Source: Salinivibrio kushneri (lineage in GTDB: Bacteria > Pseudomonadota > Gammaproteobacteria > Enterobacterales > Vibrionaceae). From it: a stretch of 64,000 nucleotides of DNA. Below are positions 18,697 through 28,726 of this stretch, piece by piece. Positions within the stretch are counted from its first letter, which is position 1; the number at the start of each line of letters is the position of its first letter. Both the position numbers and the translations under genes were made by a program. The notes beneath the pieces were generated by a model that saw nothing but the letters and a program-made list of their open reading frames with translations, had not been told where the DNA came from and did no database searches. The stretch covers positions 186,001 through 250,000 of the forward strand of contig NZ_CP114589.1 of assembly GCF_027286325.1 (NCBI RefSeq), read 5' to 3'.

Positions 18697-18728
18697 CAAA
18701 AACGGCACGCCAGACGTGCCGTTTTTTA
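18697..18728. terminator. Terminator after trhO
   Basis: AACGGCACG-CCAGA-CGTGCCGTT is followed by a T-run and preceded by As, a strong bidirectional-looking hairpin six bases after the stop. Confidence 0.9.
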
Positions 18729-18819
18729 TGATTTTATGAGATTGGGTCGGGCTAACGTATAGTAACAACTGGATTGTTTAACGATGCCGTTTCTGCCGGA
18801 TAGCAAGGAGTGAATAAGC

Positions 18820-20472
18820 GTGTTGATTGGTCCCTTTTATAGCTTGGTCGCCGCGTGTTTATTTACGGTCAGCTGGTGGATGCCCCACTTCCTTCTTACC
18901 TTGCTTTTCGCATGGTGCGCGGCAGCGTTTTTCACCGTCAGCATCGCTTATTGGCGCAACCAGCCTCGCCTTTTTCGCAAACGCCAATCTGGGCAGTTGC
19001 CTCGCATCAGTCAGTGGGTGTTTGCGCCATTTTTTGCCTTTACCCACCTGTATAATCGTTGGGCGAGGAAACGTGATATCACACCGCCCGTCCAGCAAGT
19101 TGCTCCTGGGCTCTATGTCGGTGCCCGCCTGACCCATCAAGACATACCCGATCTACAAGCACAAGGTATTGATGGAATATTAGATGTCACCGCTGAGTTC
19201 GAAAGCGTCGACCGCTTCACCCAATCACAGACTGTTGCCTATCTATCTGTGCCGGTTCTGGATCACGCCTACCCCTCGCGTAGCCAACTGATGCGCGCAT
19301 TGCAGTGGCTGCATCAGCAGCGACAAGCCAGGCACAACGTCGTGGTACATTGTGCACTAGGACGCGGGCGGTCCGTGATGGTGGTGGCCGCCTACCTTTG
19401 GGCGCTTTCCCCTCAACAAACGCTTGATGAGGTACTGGACGCAATCAAAACAATACGCCCTAAAGCACACTTGAACCGACGCCAGCGCCGCGCTTTGGTG
19501 CGTTTTCAGCAAAGCGGTGCGTTGCGGTTGGCGCGTCCCATTGCTTGGATCATTGCTAATCCTGCCGCAGGTGGAAAGAAATGGCGTAAGCACCGCGACT
19601 ATATTCAGGCTTATTTAGGTGACGGGTATCGGTTAGTCGTCCATCAGACACGCCATAATCGTCGCAGTTATCAACTCGCTTGCCGCGCTGTTTCACAACA
19701 GGCTGATGTGGTGATCGCTGCCGGTGGAGATGGCACAGTAAACGCCGTTGCGAGAGCACTGATTAACACCGCAATCCCTTTAGGCGTATTGCCGCTTGGC
19801 ACCGCAAATGCCTTGTGCCATGCGCTGTGGGGGATAAAAACTAAATTTTTAAATATTGATGCAGCTTGCGATGTGATTTTAGATGGGGCACCTCGAACTA
19901 TCGACACCGCACGCTGTAACGGAAAAGTGGCGTTGCTAGTCGTGGGCGTCGGCTTTGAACAACAAATGATTCGCCATGCCGCTCGAGAGCAAAAAAATCA
20001 ATTAGGCCAGTGGGCGTATTTGCAGGGTTTATTTGGAGCCGCCAGTCAAAATCAAGCCATCGATTTGACCGTTCAATTCGACCAGCAAGCGCCTCAATTG
20101 ATCCGCACCACCAGTATGGTGGTCGCCAATGCCGCGCCAATGACAACCTTATTGGCACAAGGGCAAGGCCAGCCAAATTACGCCGACGGCAAACTCGATG
20201 TCACTTGGCTCACCGCAAGCACCACCAAAACAGATACCGCATTATCCCTGATGGAATTAGCACTCTCGAGCCTGTTTGAAACACGGTTAGGCCGCTTTAC
20301 TCACTATCAACAAGTGACACGCGTCTCGATACGTGCCACATCCGTCATTGACTATGTCATTGACGGCGAGCTTTATCGCGACCGAAAACTGACGATTGAC
20401 GCGCAGCCTCAATCACTCGCGATCCTGTCTCCTCCTCTGCCTGATACGGCTCAATCAGACGATAACGCATGA
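18820..20472 (+). CDS. Dual-specificity phosphatase / diacylglycerol-kinase-like fusion
   Basis: This 550-residue protein has three parts. Residues 5-45 form one or two membrane helices. Residues about 90-230 form a dual-specificity phosphatase domain with HC(x5)R at 177-184 (HCALGRGR) and a candidate general acid D148. Residues about 240-540 form a diacylglycerol/sphingosine-kinase catalytic domain (IIANPAAGG and GGDGT at 302-306). The GTG start at 18820 is nine bases after AAGGAG. One chain thus combines a phosphatase that may act on lipid phosphate with an ATP-dependent lipid kinase at the inner membrane. The architecture occurs in other gammaproteobacteria, but to my knowledge its reaction is not established. 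The 3' end overlaps the convergent sigma-54 activator gene by 22 bases. Confidence 0.88.
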   Translation: MLIGPFYSLVAACLFTVSWWMPHFLLTLLFAWCAAAFFTVSIAYWRNQPRLFRKRQSGQLPRISQWVFAPFFAFTHLYNRWARKRDITPPVQQVAPGLYVGARLTHQDIPDLQAQGIDGILDVTAEFESVDRFTQSQTVAYLSVPVLDHAYPSRSQLMRALQWLHQQRQARHNVVVHCALGRGRSVMVVAAYLWALSPQQTLDEVLDAIKTIRPKAHLNRRQRRALVRFQQSGALRLARPIAWIIANPAAGGKKWRKHRDYIQAYLGDGYRLVVHQTRHNRRSYQLACRAVSQQADVVIAAGGDGTVNAVARALINTAIPLGVLPLGTANALCHALWGIKTKFLNIDAACDVILDGAPRTIDTARCNGKVALLVVGVGFEQQMIRHAAREQKNQLGQWAYLQGLFGAASQNQAIDLTVQFDQQAPQLIRTTSMVVANAAPMTTLLAQGQGQPNYADGKLDVTWLTASTTKTDTALSLMELALSSLFETRLGRFTHYQQVTRVSIRATSVIDYVIDGELYRDRKLTIDAQPQSLAILSPPLPDTAQSDDNA

Positions 20473-21851
20473 TATTGCTGGAGTTTGTTGTATAAGGTTT
20501 TAGGGCTGATCCCAAGCGCCTTAGCCGTACGCTGACGGTTTCCTTGATAGCGTGCGAGTGTTTGTAAAATCGCTGCTTTTTCGAGTTCATCAAGACTGAT
20601 CCCCTCTGGCAACGCAAGCGTCTCAACTGCTGTCGACGGATCATCAGCCATCACGCTAGCGGGTAGATCCGAAACGTCAATACGCCCATCGCTCAATAAA
20701 AAACCATGCTCAATAGCATGTTTGAGCTCACGTACATTCCCTGGCCAATGGTAGCGCTGGACGCACTCGAGCGCGTTATCACTCATACTCACTTCGGCTT
20801 GATGATTAAGATTCAATTCAGCGAGGAAATGTGTAGTCAGAGCATGAATATCATCCCCTCTCGCTCTTAGTGGCGGAACCGTCACCACAAACTGTGCCAA
20901 GCGATAGTAAATATCCTCACGCAGCTTACCCTGTTGGATCGCATCTAGAGCATCTCGGTTCGTCGCCGCCAACAATCGAACATTGGCTTTTTGATTGCGT
21001 GTCGAGCCAACCGGGCGGTACTCTCCTGACTCCAGCACCCTCAGTAATTTCACTTGCAGCGACTGGGGCATTTCCGTAATTTCATCGAGAAAGACCGTTC
21101 CCCCTTCGGCTTGATAAAAAATCCCTTGGTGATCCTGGTGCGCGCCAGTAAACGCCCCTTTGACATGACCAAATAACTCACTTTCAATTAGCTCTGGGCT
21201 CAGCGCCCCGCAGTTGACCGCCATAAAAGGGGCATCCCCTCCTTTGCTTCGTATCCCCACCCCACCGGCTCCCGTCGATCGCCCCAAACAATGGAGTGTT
21301 TTAGCGACATGCTCCTTGCCCACTCCACTCTCACCGACGATAAACACATTCGCTTTCGTTGGACCTAGCCGTTGAAGTTGGCGGTACAATGCCAGCATCG
21401 GGCCTGATGAGCCCAATAAATAACCGTATTGATCCGCCTGGCTAGTAACAACGGGTTTACCCTGTGAGTGTCCGCTATTCGCACTGTGAATCCGATCAAT
21501 AACGAGATGCTGAAAGACCTGCTTATCAACAGGACGACGAAACACCGTCGCTGCCATGTCTTGGGCGTGGAGATTCCAAGCGGGAAATGGCGCGCCATCA
21601 GTCAATAGCACCCATTGCATGTGAGTAGAGCCCGTCATGATGGCGAGCAGCTCATCAATATCACCATCCTTGGTGTCAACATCTAATAGGACCCAGTCAG
21701 GAGCATCAGTCTGACATGCTTCTAGCAGTGCAGCCGATGTATCAAACCACACCAAGTTTGTAGAGCGCACCGTAGCCGCCACCTTTAGCATCTCACGCAA
21801 AGCAACATCTGACGACTGAGGTAGATAAGCGAACACACAAGATGTATACAT
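20451..21851 (-). CDS. Sigma-54-dependent transcriptional activator with atypical receiver
   Basis: This 466-residue enhancer-binding protein has an N-terminal receiver-like domain (1-125), a sigma-54 AAA+ domain (about 145-375) and a Fis-type helix-turn-helix at the C-terminus (GNRQRTAKALGISPKTLYNKL). The Walker A motif is GESGVGKE (173-180), the sigma-54 contact loop is GAFTGA (232-237), and Walker B is VFLDE (253-257). The receiver keeps a possible acceptor D57 but lacks the acidic pair at its start, much like VpsR-type regulators, so control by phosphorylation is uncertain. No kinase gene is adjacent. The divergent BON-domain gene carries a -24/-12 promoter and paired palindromes and is the likely target. 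Confidence 0.9.
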   Translation of the reverse strand: MYTSCVFAYLPQSSDVALREMLKVAATVRSTNLVWFDTSAALLEACQTDAPDWVLLDVDTKDGDIDELLAIMTGSTHMQWVLLTDGAPFPAWNLHAQDMAATVFRRPVDKQVFQHLVIDRIHSANSGHSQGKPVVTSQADQYGYLLGSSGPMLALYRQLQRLGPTKANVFIVGESGVGKEHVAKTLHCLGRSTGAGGVGIRSKGGDAPFMAVNCGALSPELIESELFGHVKGAFTGAHQDHQGIFYQAEGGTVFLDEITEMPQSLQVKLLRVLESGEYRPVGSTRNQKANVRLLAATNRDALDAIQQGKLREDIYYRLAQFVVTVPPLRARGDDIHALTTHFLAELNLNHQAEVSMSDNALECVQRYHWPGNVRELKHAIEHGFLLSDGRIDVSDLPASVMADDPSTAVETLALPEGISLDELEKAAILQTLARYQGNRQRTAKALGISPKTLYNKLQQYHALSSD

Positions 21852-21909
21852 AGCATTCCTTCCAAGCAGTTTTGTTGCTCTACACTGCCATATCTAACGT
21901 CAGCAATTA

Positions 21910-21944
21910 AGTAATAATTACTACCTATCAGGCAATAATTACCT
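21910..21944. promoter_or_regulatory. Paired palindromes, putative enhancer sites of the sigma-54 activator
   Basis: AGTAATAATTACT (21910-21922) is a perfect palindrome. AGGCAATAATTACCT (21930-21944) has the same core with one mismatch between its arms. Their centres are 21 bases apart, two helical turns, and they lie 65-100 bases upstream of the -24 element. This is the layout expected for an upstream activating sequence bound by a Fis-type activator. Confidence 0.55.
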
Positions 21945-22008
21945 TAAAACAAAAACACCAAGCTACTAAAAATCCATTAAGTTATTGATATTCATATACT
22001 TTAAAACT

Positions 22009-22024
22009 TGGCACAGGTTTCGCA
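22009..22024 (+). promoter_or_regulatory. Sigma-54 (-24/-12) promoter of the BON-domain gene
   Basis: TGGCAC-AGGTT-TCGCA matches the sigma-54 consensus TGGCAC-N5-TTGCA with one mismatch and keeps the invariant GG and GC ten bases apart. Transcription would start near 22036, leaving a leader of about 45 bases before the ATG at 22082. Confidence 0.7.
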
Positions 22025-22081
22025 ATTAGTGAGAGTAGCAGCGCCACAACGTTGCTCACACTCATTGAAAAGGAGGGTTAC

Positions 22082-22660
22082 ATGAAGACGACTCCGCAAG
22101 GTCGATTTCATCCTTTATTTGTATCATTAGGGTTAGCATTGGCACTGAGTACTTCATCTGCCGTGGCAGATAGTGGTAACAATCAGTGGCAAGATGAAGC
22201 CAAAGACGCGTGGATTGATGGGAAAGCCGAGTCGATGCTGATGGTGAACACTAACCTCAATAATTTTGATATCAACACAGATGTAGAGCAAGGCGTGGTC
22301 ATTTTAACTGGGAAAGTCGACACCGAGCTTGATAAAAGTTTGGCCAGTGGTTTAGTTCGTCAGATTGATGGCGTGAGTAAGGTAGAAAACGAGCTCACTG
22401 TGTCGCAACCTGCGAGCCAGTCAGCCGACCTAGGCCAAGCCGTGGTTGACACCAAAGTCAGCGCGGCACTTAAAACAAGCTTGTTGCTGAATCCAGATAT
22501 CAGTGGAACCAATATTGATGTCTCTGTTGACGATGGCGTCGCAACCTTATCAGGCGAAGTGAAAAGTGACGCAGCGCGCGATCTTGCTGTGTTAATGGCT
22601 GAGAACGCTCAGGATGTTGAGCGAGTCATTGACGAGCTCGACGTTCAAGGTAACGCCTAA
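22082..22660 (+). CDS. Periplasmic protein with two BON domains (OsmY-like)
   Basis: This 192-residue protein has a signal peptide (about 1-31, ending SSAVADS) and two BON domains (about 45-108 and 122-190), each with the alternating pattern -ILTGKV---VDGVSKV-NEL and ATLSGEVKSDAARDLAVLMAENAQDVERVIDEL. The layout matches OsmY, a periplasmic envelope-stress protein. The ATG at 22082 follows AAGGAGG. A sigma-54 promoter lies upstream and a coiled-coil protein gene follows 68 bases later, probably in the same transcript. The divergent activator suggests regulated rather than stationary-phase sigma-S control. Confidence 0.87.
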   Translation: MKTTPQGRFHPLFVSLGLALALSTSSAVADSGNNQWQDEAKDAWIDGKAESMLMVNTNLNNFDINTDVEQGVVILTGKVDTELDKSLASGLVRQIDGVSKVENELTVSQPASQSADLGQAVVDTKVSAALKTSLLLNPDISGTNIDVSVDDGVATLSGEVKSDAARDLAVLMAENAQDVERVIDELDVQGNA

Positions 22661-22728
22661 ACGTTACGGCGCGTCGCCGCTGATGAATCGCCTGTGCGCA
22701 TACTTAAACTCTTTTTAGCGGAGGTATT

Positions 22729-23010
22729 ATGCAACGCCAAGAGATGATAGATAAGCTACATAGTCGCTTGCACGACTGGAATCAAGAAATCGATAAACTT
22801 GAAGAAAAAGCGAATGTCGCTTCGACGAATGCAAAGGCAGAGTATCGCGAGTCAATTGAGCATCTACGCGCAAGAAAAGAGCAAGCGAAAACACGCATCA
22901 ATGAGCTGCAACATGCCAGTGACGATGCGTGGGACGACATTAAACAAGGGGCTGAACAAGCGCTAACGTCCCTCAAAGAAGCGTACGACTCAGCCAAACA
23001 AAAATTCTAG
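22729..23010 (+). CDS. Small charged coiled-coil protein
   Basis: This 93-residue, almost entirely helical protein is rich in E, K, Q and A, with heptad-like spacing throughout (LHDWNQEIDKLEEKANVASTNAKAEYRESIEHLRARKEQAKTRINEL). It has no signal peptide or membrane helix. A GGAGG site precedes the ATG. It follows the BON gene without a terminator between them and ends before a strong one, so the two probably form a sigma-54-dependent stress operon. The sequence resembles small bacterial stress-induced helical proteins, but I cannot name a family with certainty. Confidence 0.75.
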   Translation: MQRQEMIDKLHSRLHDWNQEIDKLEEKANVASTNAKAEYRESIEHLRARKEQAKTRINELQHASDDAWDDIKQGAEQALTSLKEAYDSAKQKF

Positions 23011-23050
23011 CTAACACACAAGGATTGAGACAATTCGCTCCAAAATCTTT

Positions 23051-23078
23051 GCCGCTCTCATCGGAGCGGCTTTTTTTT
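23051..23078 (+). terminator. Terminator of the BON/coiled-coil operon
   Basis: GCCGCTC-TCATC-GGAGCGGC is followed by eight Ts, 40 bases after the stop. Confidence 0.92.
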
Positions 23079-23124
23079 GTCTCTATGTTAAGGTAATAGC
23101 TCTATTTTACTAAAAGGAGGGATT

Positions 23125-23976
23125 ATGCAGGCTCGTGCACTTTTTGTTGCGATATTGAGTGTCTTCGGTGCCATGTGCGCCATCCAGTTTGGCGCATCCT
23201 TTGCTAAGCAATTGTTCCCTCTTGTAGGCCCCATCGGAACCACTGCCCTACGCGTTGGCTTTTCAGCGCTTATTTTATGGCTTGTATTTCGCCCATGGCG
23301 TCAGTGGCCACGCGCGCGACACTGGCGCGCCATCGCTGTTTACGGTAGCTGCCTGGGCGGCATGATGATGTTGCTTTACCTCTCGATCGAAACCATTCCT
23401 CTTGGTATTGCCGTCGCATTAGAGTTTACAGGCCCTTTATTAGTCGCTCTGCTCTCTATCCGCCGCGCTAGAGACAGTCTATGGATCGTGCTCGCCGTAG
23501 GCGGTGTGATCACATTGCTCCCGGATCTATCAGGTGTGGATGCCCTCGACCCGCGAGGGGTTGCTTACGCGCTAGCAGCGGGTGGCTGTTGGGCTGGCTA
23601 TATTCTATTTGGACAAAAGGCAGGGAATTTAGCGCCAGGCGGCGGGACGGTTGCTTTAGGAATGAGCGTTGCTGCCCTCTATCTCGTACCAGCGGGCTAT
23701 ATTGCGACTGAAGGTGCTATTTTTCAATGGCAATTGATACCCTTGGGAATCGCCGTCGCACTCATCTCAAGTGCTATTCCCTATTCTCTGGAAATGATTG
23801 CGTTACGCAACATGCCCAAACAAACCTTCAGTGTGATGATGAGTTTAGAGCCTGCTGTCGCGGCCATGGCTGGGCTCCTCGTTCTCGATGAACAACTGGC
23901 CCTGCGTCAATGGCTCGCCATTGGCATGGTGATCAGCGCTTCACTAGGCAGTACGTTATCGGCTAAAAGGCATTGA
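23125..23976 (+). CDS. rhtA: Threonine/homoserine exporter RhtA (EamA family)
   Basis: This 283-residue protein has ten predicted membrane helices and two EamA repeats. It is similar along its length to E. coli RhtA: ASFAKQLFPLVGP, LYLSIETIPLGIAVALEFTGPL, SSAIPYSLEMIALRNMP. RhtA exports threonine and homoserine; specificity within the family varies, so other amino acids or analogues remain possible. The ATG lies three bases after AAAAGGAGGG, a strong site. The gene is monocistronic, with terminators on both sides. Confidence 0.83.
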   Translation: MQARALFVAILSVFGAMCAIQFGASFAKQLFPLVGPIGTTALRVGFSALILWLVFRPWRQWPRARHWRAIAVYGSCLGGMMMLLYLSIETIPLGIAVALEFTGPLLVALLSIRRARDSLWIVLAVGGVITLLPDLSGVDALDPRGVAYALAAGGCWAGYILFGQKAGNLAPGGGTVALGMSVAALYLVPAGYIATEGAIFQWQLIPLGIAVALISSAIPYSLEMIALRNMPKQTFSVMMSLEPAVAAMAGLLVLDEQLALRQWLAIGMVISASLGSTLSAKRH

Positions 23977-24003
23977 CGAAAAAGCACTAACACCCACCAA
24001 TAG

Positions 24004-24033
24004 AAAAGAGCGCCGATGGTCGGCGCTCTTTTT
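24004..24033. terminator. Bidirectional terminator between rhtA and glpD
   Basis: AAGAGCGCCGA-TGG-TCGGCGCTCTT is followed by Ts and preceded by As, located between two convergent genes. Confidence 0.9.
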
Positions 24034-24077
24034 CGTCATCGCATCGTGTTAACGACACAGGCTCACTTTACCGAGTG

Positions 24078-25619
24078 TTAGCTCGCCTCACTTAATGGCA
24101 GTGCGTGTACTTTAACTCGCTGCTGCTCGATGTATTGGCTAATCGCATCAGCCTGTTCCTCAGTCAGATACAAGCCTAATTTGGTGCGACGCCATAATGC
24201 ATCTTCCGCGTGCTGAACAAACTCATGTTGTACCAAATAGTTAATTTCTACTTGGTAGACACCCACAGCAAATTGATGGCCCATATCCGCCTCACTCTGG
24301 CAACCTCTCAACAGCTGATGCGTACGTGTGCCGTAAGTATCGACAAATCGCTGCGCCGTCTCGGGGCTCAACCATGGATAGCGCTGCTTAATCGACAGGG
24401 CTAATTCTTCACGAGTGCAACTGAAGTCTCCACCTGGTAGCGCACCATTCGCCGTCCAAGGCTGACCCATTTTGTCAAAAAATGGCTCGAGTTTGCGCAT
24501 CGCAGATTCCGCTAATTTGCGGTACGTGGTGAGCTTACCCCCAAAGATAGAAACCAAGGGCGCCTGATTGCCTTGTTGTTCCAATTCTATGGTGTAGTCA
24601 CGTGTCATCGCCTGCGGCGAGTCTGACTCATCATCACATAATGGTCGTACACCGCTATAACTCCAAATCACATCGCTAGGCTGGATTTGATGCGTAAAGT
24701 GCTGATTAACCACATCGACAAGATAATCAATCTCAGCATCATCGATTTTCGCTTCACGCGGATCGGCTTTGTGCTCGACGTCCGTGGTGCCAATGAGTGA
24801 GAACTTATCCAAGTACGGAATAACAAATACGATGCGACCGTCGTTATTTTGCAAAATATACGCTTGTGGGTCTTGATGAATACGCGGCACGACAATGTGA
24901 GAGCCTTTAATCATTTTGATCCCACGAGGCGATTTTTCGTGGAGACTGTCATCGTAGAATTGCTTCACCCAAGGGCCAGTCGCGTTCACCAATGCCTTGG
25001 CTTTGCGCTCAAAACGCTCACCAGTGTGTGCGTCCTCTAGAGTCACTCGCCAAATCCTGTTTTCACGCTCTGCCGCGACCACTTGGCAGTAATTGCGCAC
25101 CTCTCCCCCTTTTTCACGCGTATATTGCGCATTGAGTAAGGTTAAACGCGCATCATCAACCCATGCATCTGAATACTCAAACCCGACTTTCATGTCTTTG
25201 TTCATATAACCGGTTTTGCGCAAATCGACCTTGTGACTGCTTGGTAGCGTCGACCGTTTACCTAGGTGATCATATAAAAAGAGTCCACATCGGATCATCC
25301 AGGCTGGGCGAAGGTACGAGCGATGAGGCAAGCGGAAACGCATTGGAAAGGCAATATGGGGGGCCTTGTTGATCAGTACCTCACGTTCGGCCAGTGCTTC
25401 CGAAACCAAACGGAACTCATAATGCTCGAGGTAGCGCAGTCCACCATGAATAAGCTTCGAGCTCGCGGATGAAGTTGCCGATGCAAAATCTTTGGCATCG
25501 TACAGACCCACATTGAGTCCACGACCCGCCGCATCCGCAGCGATACCGGCACCATTAATCCCGCCCCCAACCACGAGGATATCGAGAAGTGCGTCTTGAT
25601 GAGAATTATGCGTAGTCAT
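24078..25619 (-). CDS. glpD: Aerobic glycerol-3-phosphate dehydrogenase GlpD
   Basis: This 513-residue membrane-associated flavoenzyme oxidises glycerol-3-phosphate to dihydroxyacetone phosphate and passes electrons to quinone. It shows the FAD-binding N-terminus DILVVGGGINGAGIAADAAGRG, then SSASSKLIHGGLRYLEHYEFRLV, and GPWVKQFYDD...GIKMIKGSHIVVPR. The length matches E. coli GlpD. The start is preceded by AGG. A GlpR-type palindrome (25642-25657) lies just upstream, and the glpK terminator separates it from glpFK, so it has its own promoter. Confidence 0.96.
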   Translation of the reverse strand: MTTHNSHQDALLDILVVGGGINGAGIAADAAGRGLNVGLYDAKDFASATSSASSKLIHGGLRYLEHYEFRLVSEALAEREVLINKAPHIAFPMRFRLPHRSYLRPAWMIRCGLFLYDHLGKRSTLPSSHKVDLRKTGYMNKDMKVGFEYSDAWVDDARLTLLNAQYTREKGGEVRNYCQVVAAERENRIWRVTLEDAHTGERFERKAKALVNATGPWVKQFYDDSLHEKSPRGIKMIKGSHIVVPRIHQDPQAYILQNNDGRIVFVIPYLDKFSLIGTTDVEHKADPREAKIDDAEIDYLVDVVNQHFTHQIQPSDVIWSYSGVRPLCDDESDSPQAMTRDYTIELEQQGNQAPLVSIFGGKLTTYRKLAESAMRKLEPFFDKMGQPWTANGALPGGDFSCTREELALSIKQRYPWLSPETAQRFVDTYGTRTHQLLRGCQSEADMGHQFAVGVYQVEINYLVQHEFVQHAEDALWRRTKLGLYLTEEQADAISQYIEQQRVKVHALPLSEAS

Positions 25620-25641
25620 TGTTAGCCGACCTTGTTCAAAT

Positions 25642-25657
25642 ATGAGCGAACGAACAT
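25642..25657. promoter_or_regulatory. GlpR-type operator upstream of glpD
   Basis: ATGAGCGAACGAACAT has the dyad ATGnnCGnnCGnnCAT, 23 bases before the glpD start. A second, half-matching site, ATGTTCGAAAAATTAT, lies at 25707-25722. The glpF upstream region carries the same dyad. GlpR of enteric bacteria binds TGTTCG/CGAACA-type half sites, so repression by a glpR encoded elsewhere is likely. Confidence 0.6.
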
Positions 25658-25874
25658 TAATTGATAAGTATAACTGTATATCAACTTTCGTTTTCGGTCA
25701 CCACTTATGTTCGAAAAATTATTATTGACTGTGACAAGTGTAGAAGAAGTGTTAAGAAAAAGGCGTTCGTGTGAACTAAAAAGCCGTCAAAAAGGTAGCT
25801 AGTGCTTTAGGGGCGGAGAAAAATCGTAGTTTAAGAGAGGGATACGGTCTATCGATCGACGAAAAGGTTAATAT

Positions 25875-25902
25875 AAAAAAGGCGCGAAAACGCGCCTTTT
25901 AC
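25875..25902. terminator. Terminator after glpK
   Basis: GGCGCG-AAAA-CGCGCC is flanked by six As and four Ts. On the minus strand it gives a GC stem followed by six Ts, 20 bases after the glpK stop. Confidence 0.88.
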
Positions 25903-25922
25903 TAAAAAGAGCGGGATCAGGC

Positions 25923-27506
<1,584 letters not shown>

Positions 27507-27575
27507 TCATTGCACACTGCTCAATGTCGCGCATTGTTTTATTTGATGCTGAGCGCCGCTGCACACAGCGCTAGG

Positions 27576-28439
27576 TTATGCGTTAACCTCTCTCGTCTCC
27601 GTTTCAGCCAGTTCATCATCGTCACACTGGTTGGGAATAGTACAACCATGCCCTGCCTGGGGTAGATACGGGGCAATCGCTTTCGGGTACAACCACCCAC
27701 CGAAGCAAGCACCCAAAATAGGGGCAACGATAGGCACAATGAAGTATGGGATGTCACGCGCGCCCGTCAGGGCATAGTCCCATCCAGCTAGGTAAGCGAA
27801 AAGCTTCGGACCAAAGTCACGCGCTGGGTTCATCGCAAACCCGGTCAATGGACCTAGCGAACCACCGATAACCGCGATAAGAATACCGATTAGCAGTGGG
27901 TTCATTGGGCCACGTGCCGCACCATTGTTTTCGTCACCCAGCGCGAGAATACCGAACATCAATACCGCTGTGATCACAAACTCTACCGCCATGGCGCCAG
28001 TAAACGACAAGGCAGGATGCGCATAGGTAGAGAAGATCCCCGCCGTCGATAAGGCCTCAGGGCTACTACGCACCATGTTGTTTGCCAGCTCAAACTCGAC
28101 AAAAAGGTTGCTATAAAGGCTATAAACGAGCGCAGCCGAGGCAAACGCGCCAAGCATTTGTGAAATGATGTAAGGAACAACTTTACTCTTATCAAAGCCA
28201 TGGAAAGCTGCGAGGGCAATGGTAACGGCTGGATTAATGTGCGCACCGGACACCCCTGCGGTACAGTAAATGGCGATGGCGACACCAAAGCCCCATACAA
28301 TACTGATTTCCCACTGACCAAAGTCAGCACCGGTGAGCACTAAAGCGGCGACGCAGCCCACACCAAAAAAAATGAGTAAGCCCGTGCCGATAAACTCGGA
28401 CACGCACTCTCCTAATAGAGTCGACGATGCCTTTTTCAT
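27576..28439 (-). CDS. glpF: Glycerol uptake facilitator GlpF
   Basis: This 287-residue aquaglyceroporin has six membrane helices and the two pore motifs GAHINPAVT and GFAMNPARDFGP. The aspartate after the second NPAR is the glycerol-channel signature. It lets glycerol diffuse across the inner membrane, where GlpK traps it. It is the first gene of glpFK. An AAGGAT site precedes the ATG, and a GlpR-type palindrome lies about 100 bases upstream. Confidence 0.96.
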   Translation of the reverse strand: MKKASSTLLGECVSEFIGTGLLIFFGVGCVAALVLTGADFGQWEISIVWGFGVAIAIYCTAGVSGAHINPAVTIALAAFHGFDKSKVVPYIISQMLGAFASAALVYSLYSNLFVEFELANNMVRSSPEALSTAGIFSTYAHPALSFTGAMAVEFVITAVLMFGILALGDENNGAARGPMNPLLIGILIAVIGGSLGPLTGFAMNPARDFGPKLFAYLAGWDYALTGARDIPYFIVPIVAPILGACFGGWLYPKAIAPYLPQAGHGCTIPNQCDDDELAETETREVNA

Positions 28440-28535
28440 ATGATTATCCTTGTCACTGTTAGTAGGGTTACACGTTCAAAACCACACTATCATTTTGCAT
28501 AATCACAGCATCTCGAAAACAAACTCACAACAAAA

Positions 28536-28551
28536 ATGAGCGTTCGAGCAT
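28536..28551. promoter_or_regulatory. GlpR-type operator upstream of glpFK
   Basis: ATGAGCGTTCGAGCAT shares the dyad ATGnnCGnnCGnnCAT with the site before glpD and lies 97 bases upstream of the glpF start. Confidence 0.6.
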
Positions 28552-28726
28552 AATTTTATGTCTCAATACTGACATTTTTGTTAACCACATCATCATTTGA
28601 GCAAGTTCGCGCACAAAGTGAGCAAGTGGCGCTTGGGCAGCTTGGAAGGCAGGCGGCACGTCGTTCGCCCCGCCTGGTGCGGTATTGACCGCCTTGAGAG
28701 GTTGTTTGTTATTTGTTAACTGACAG

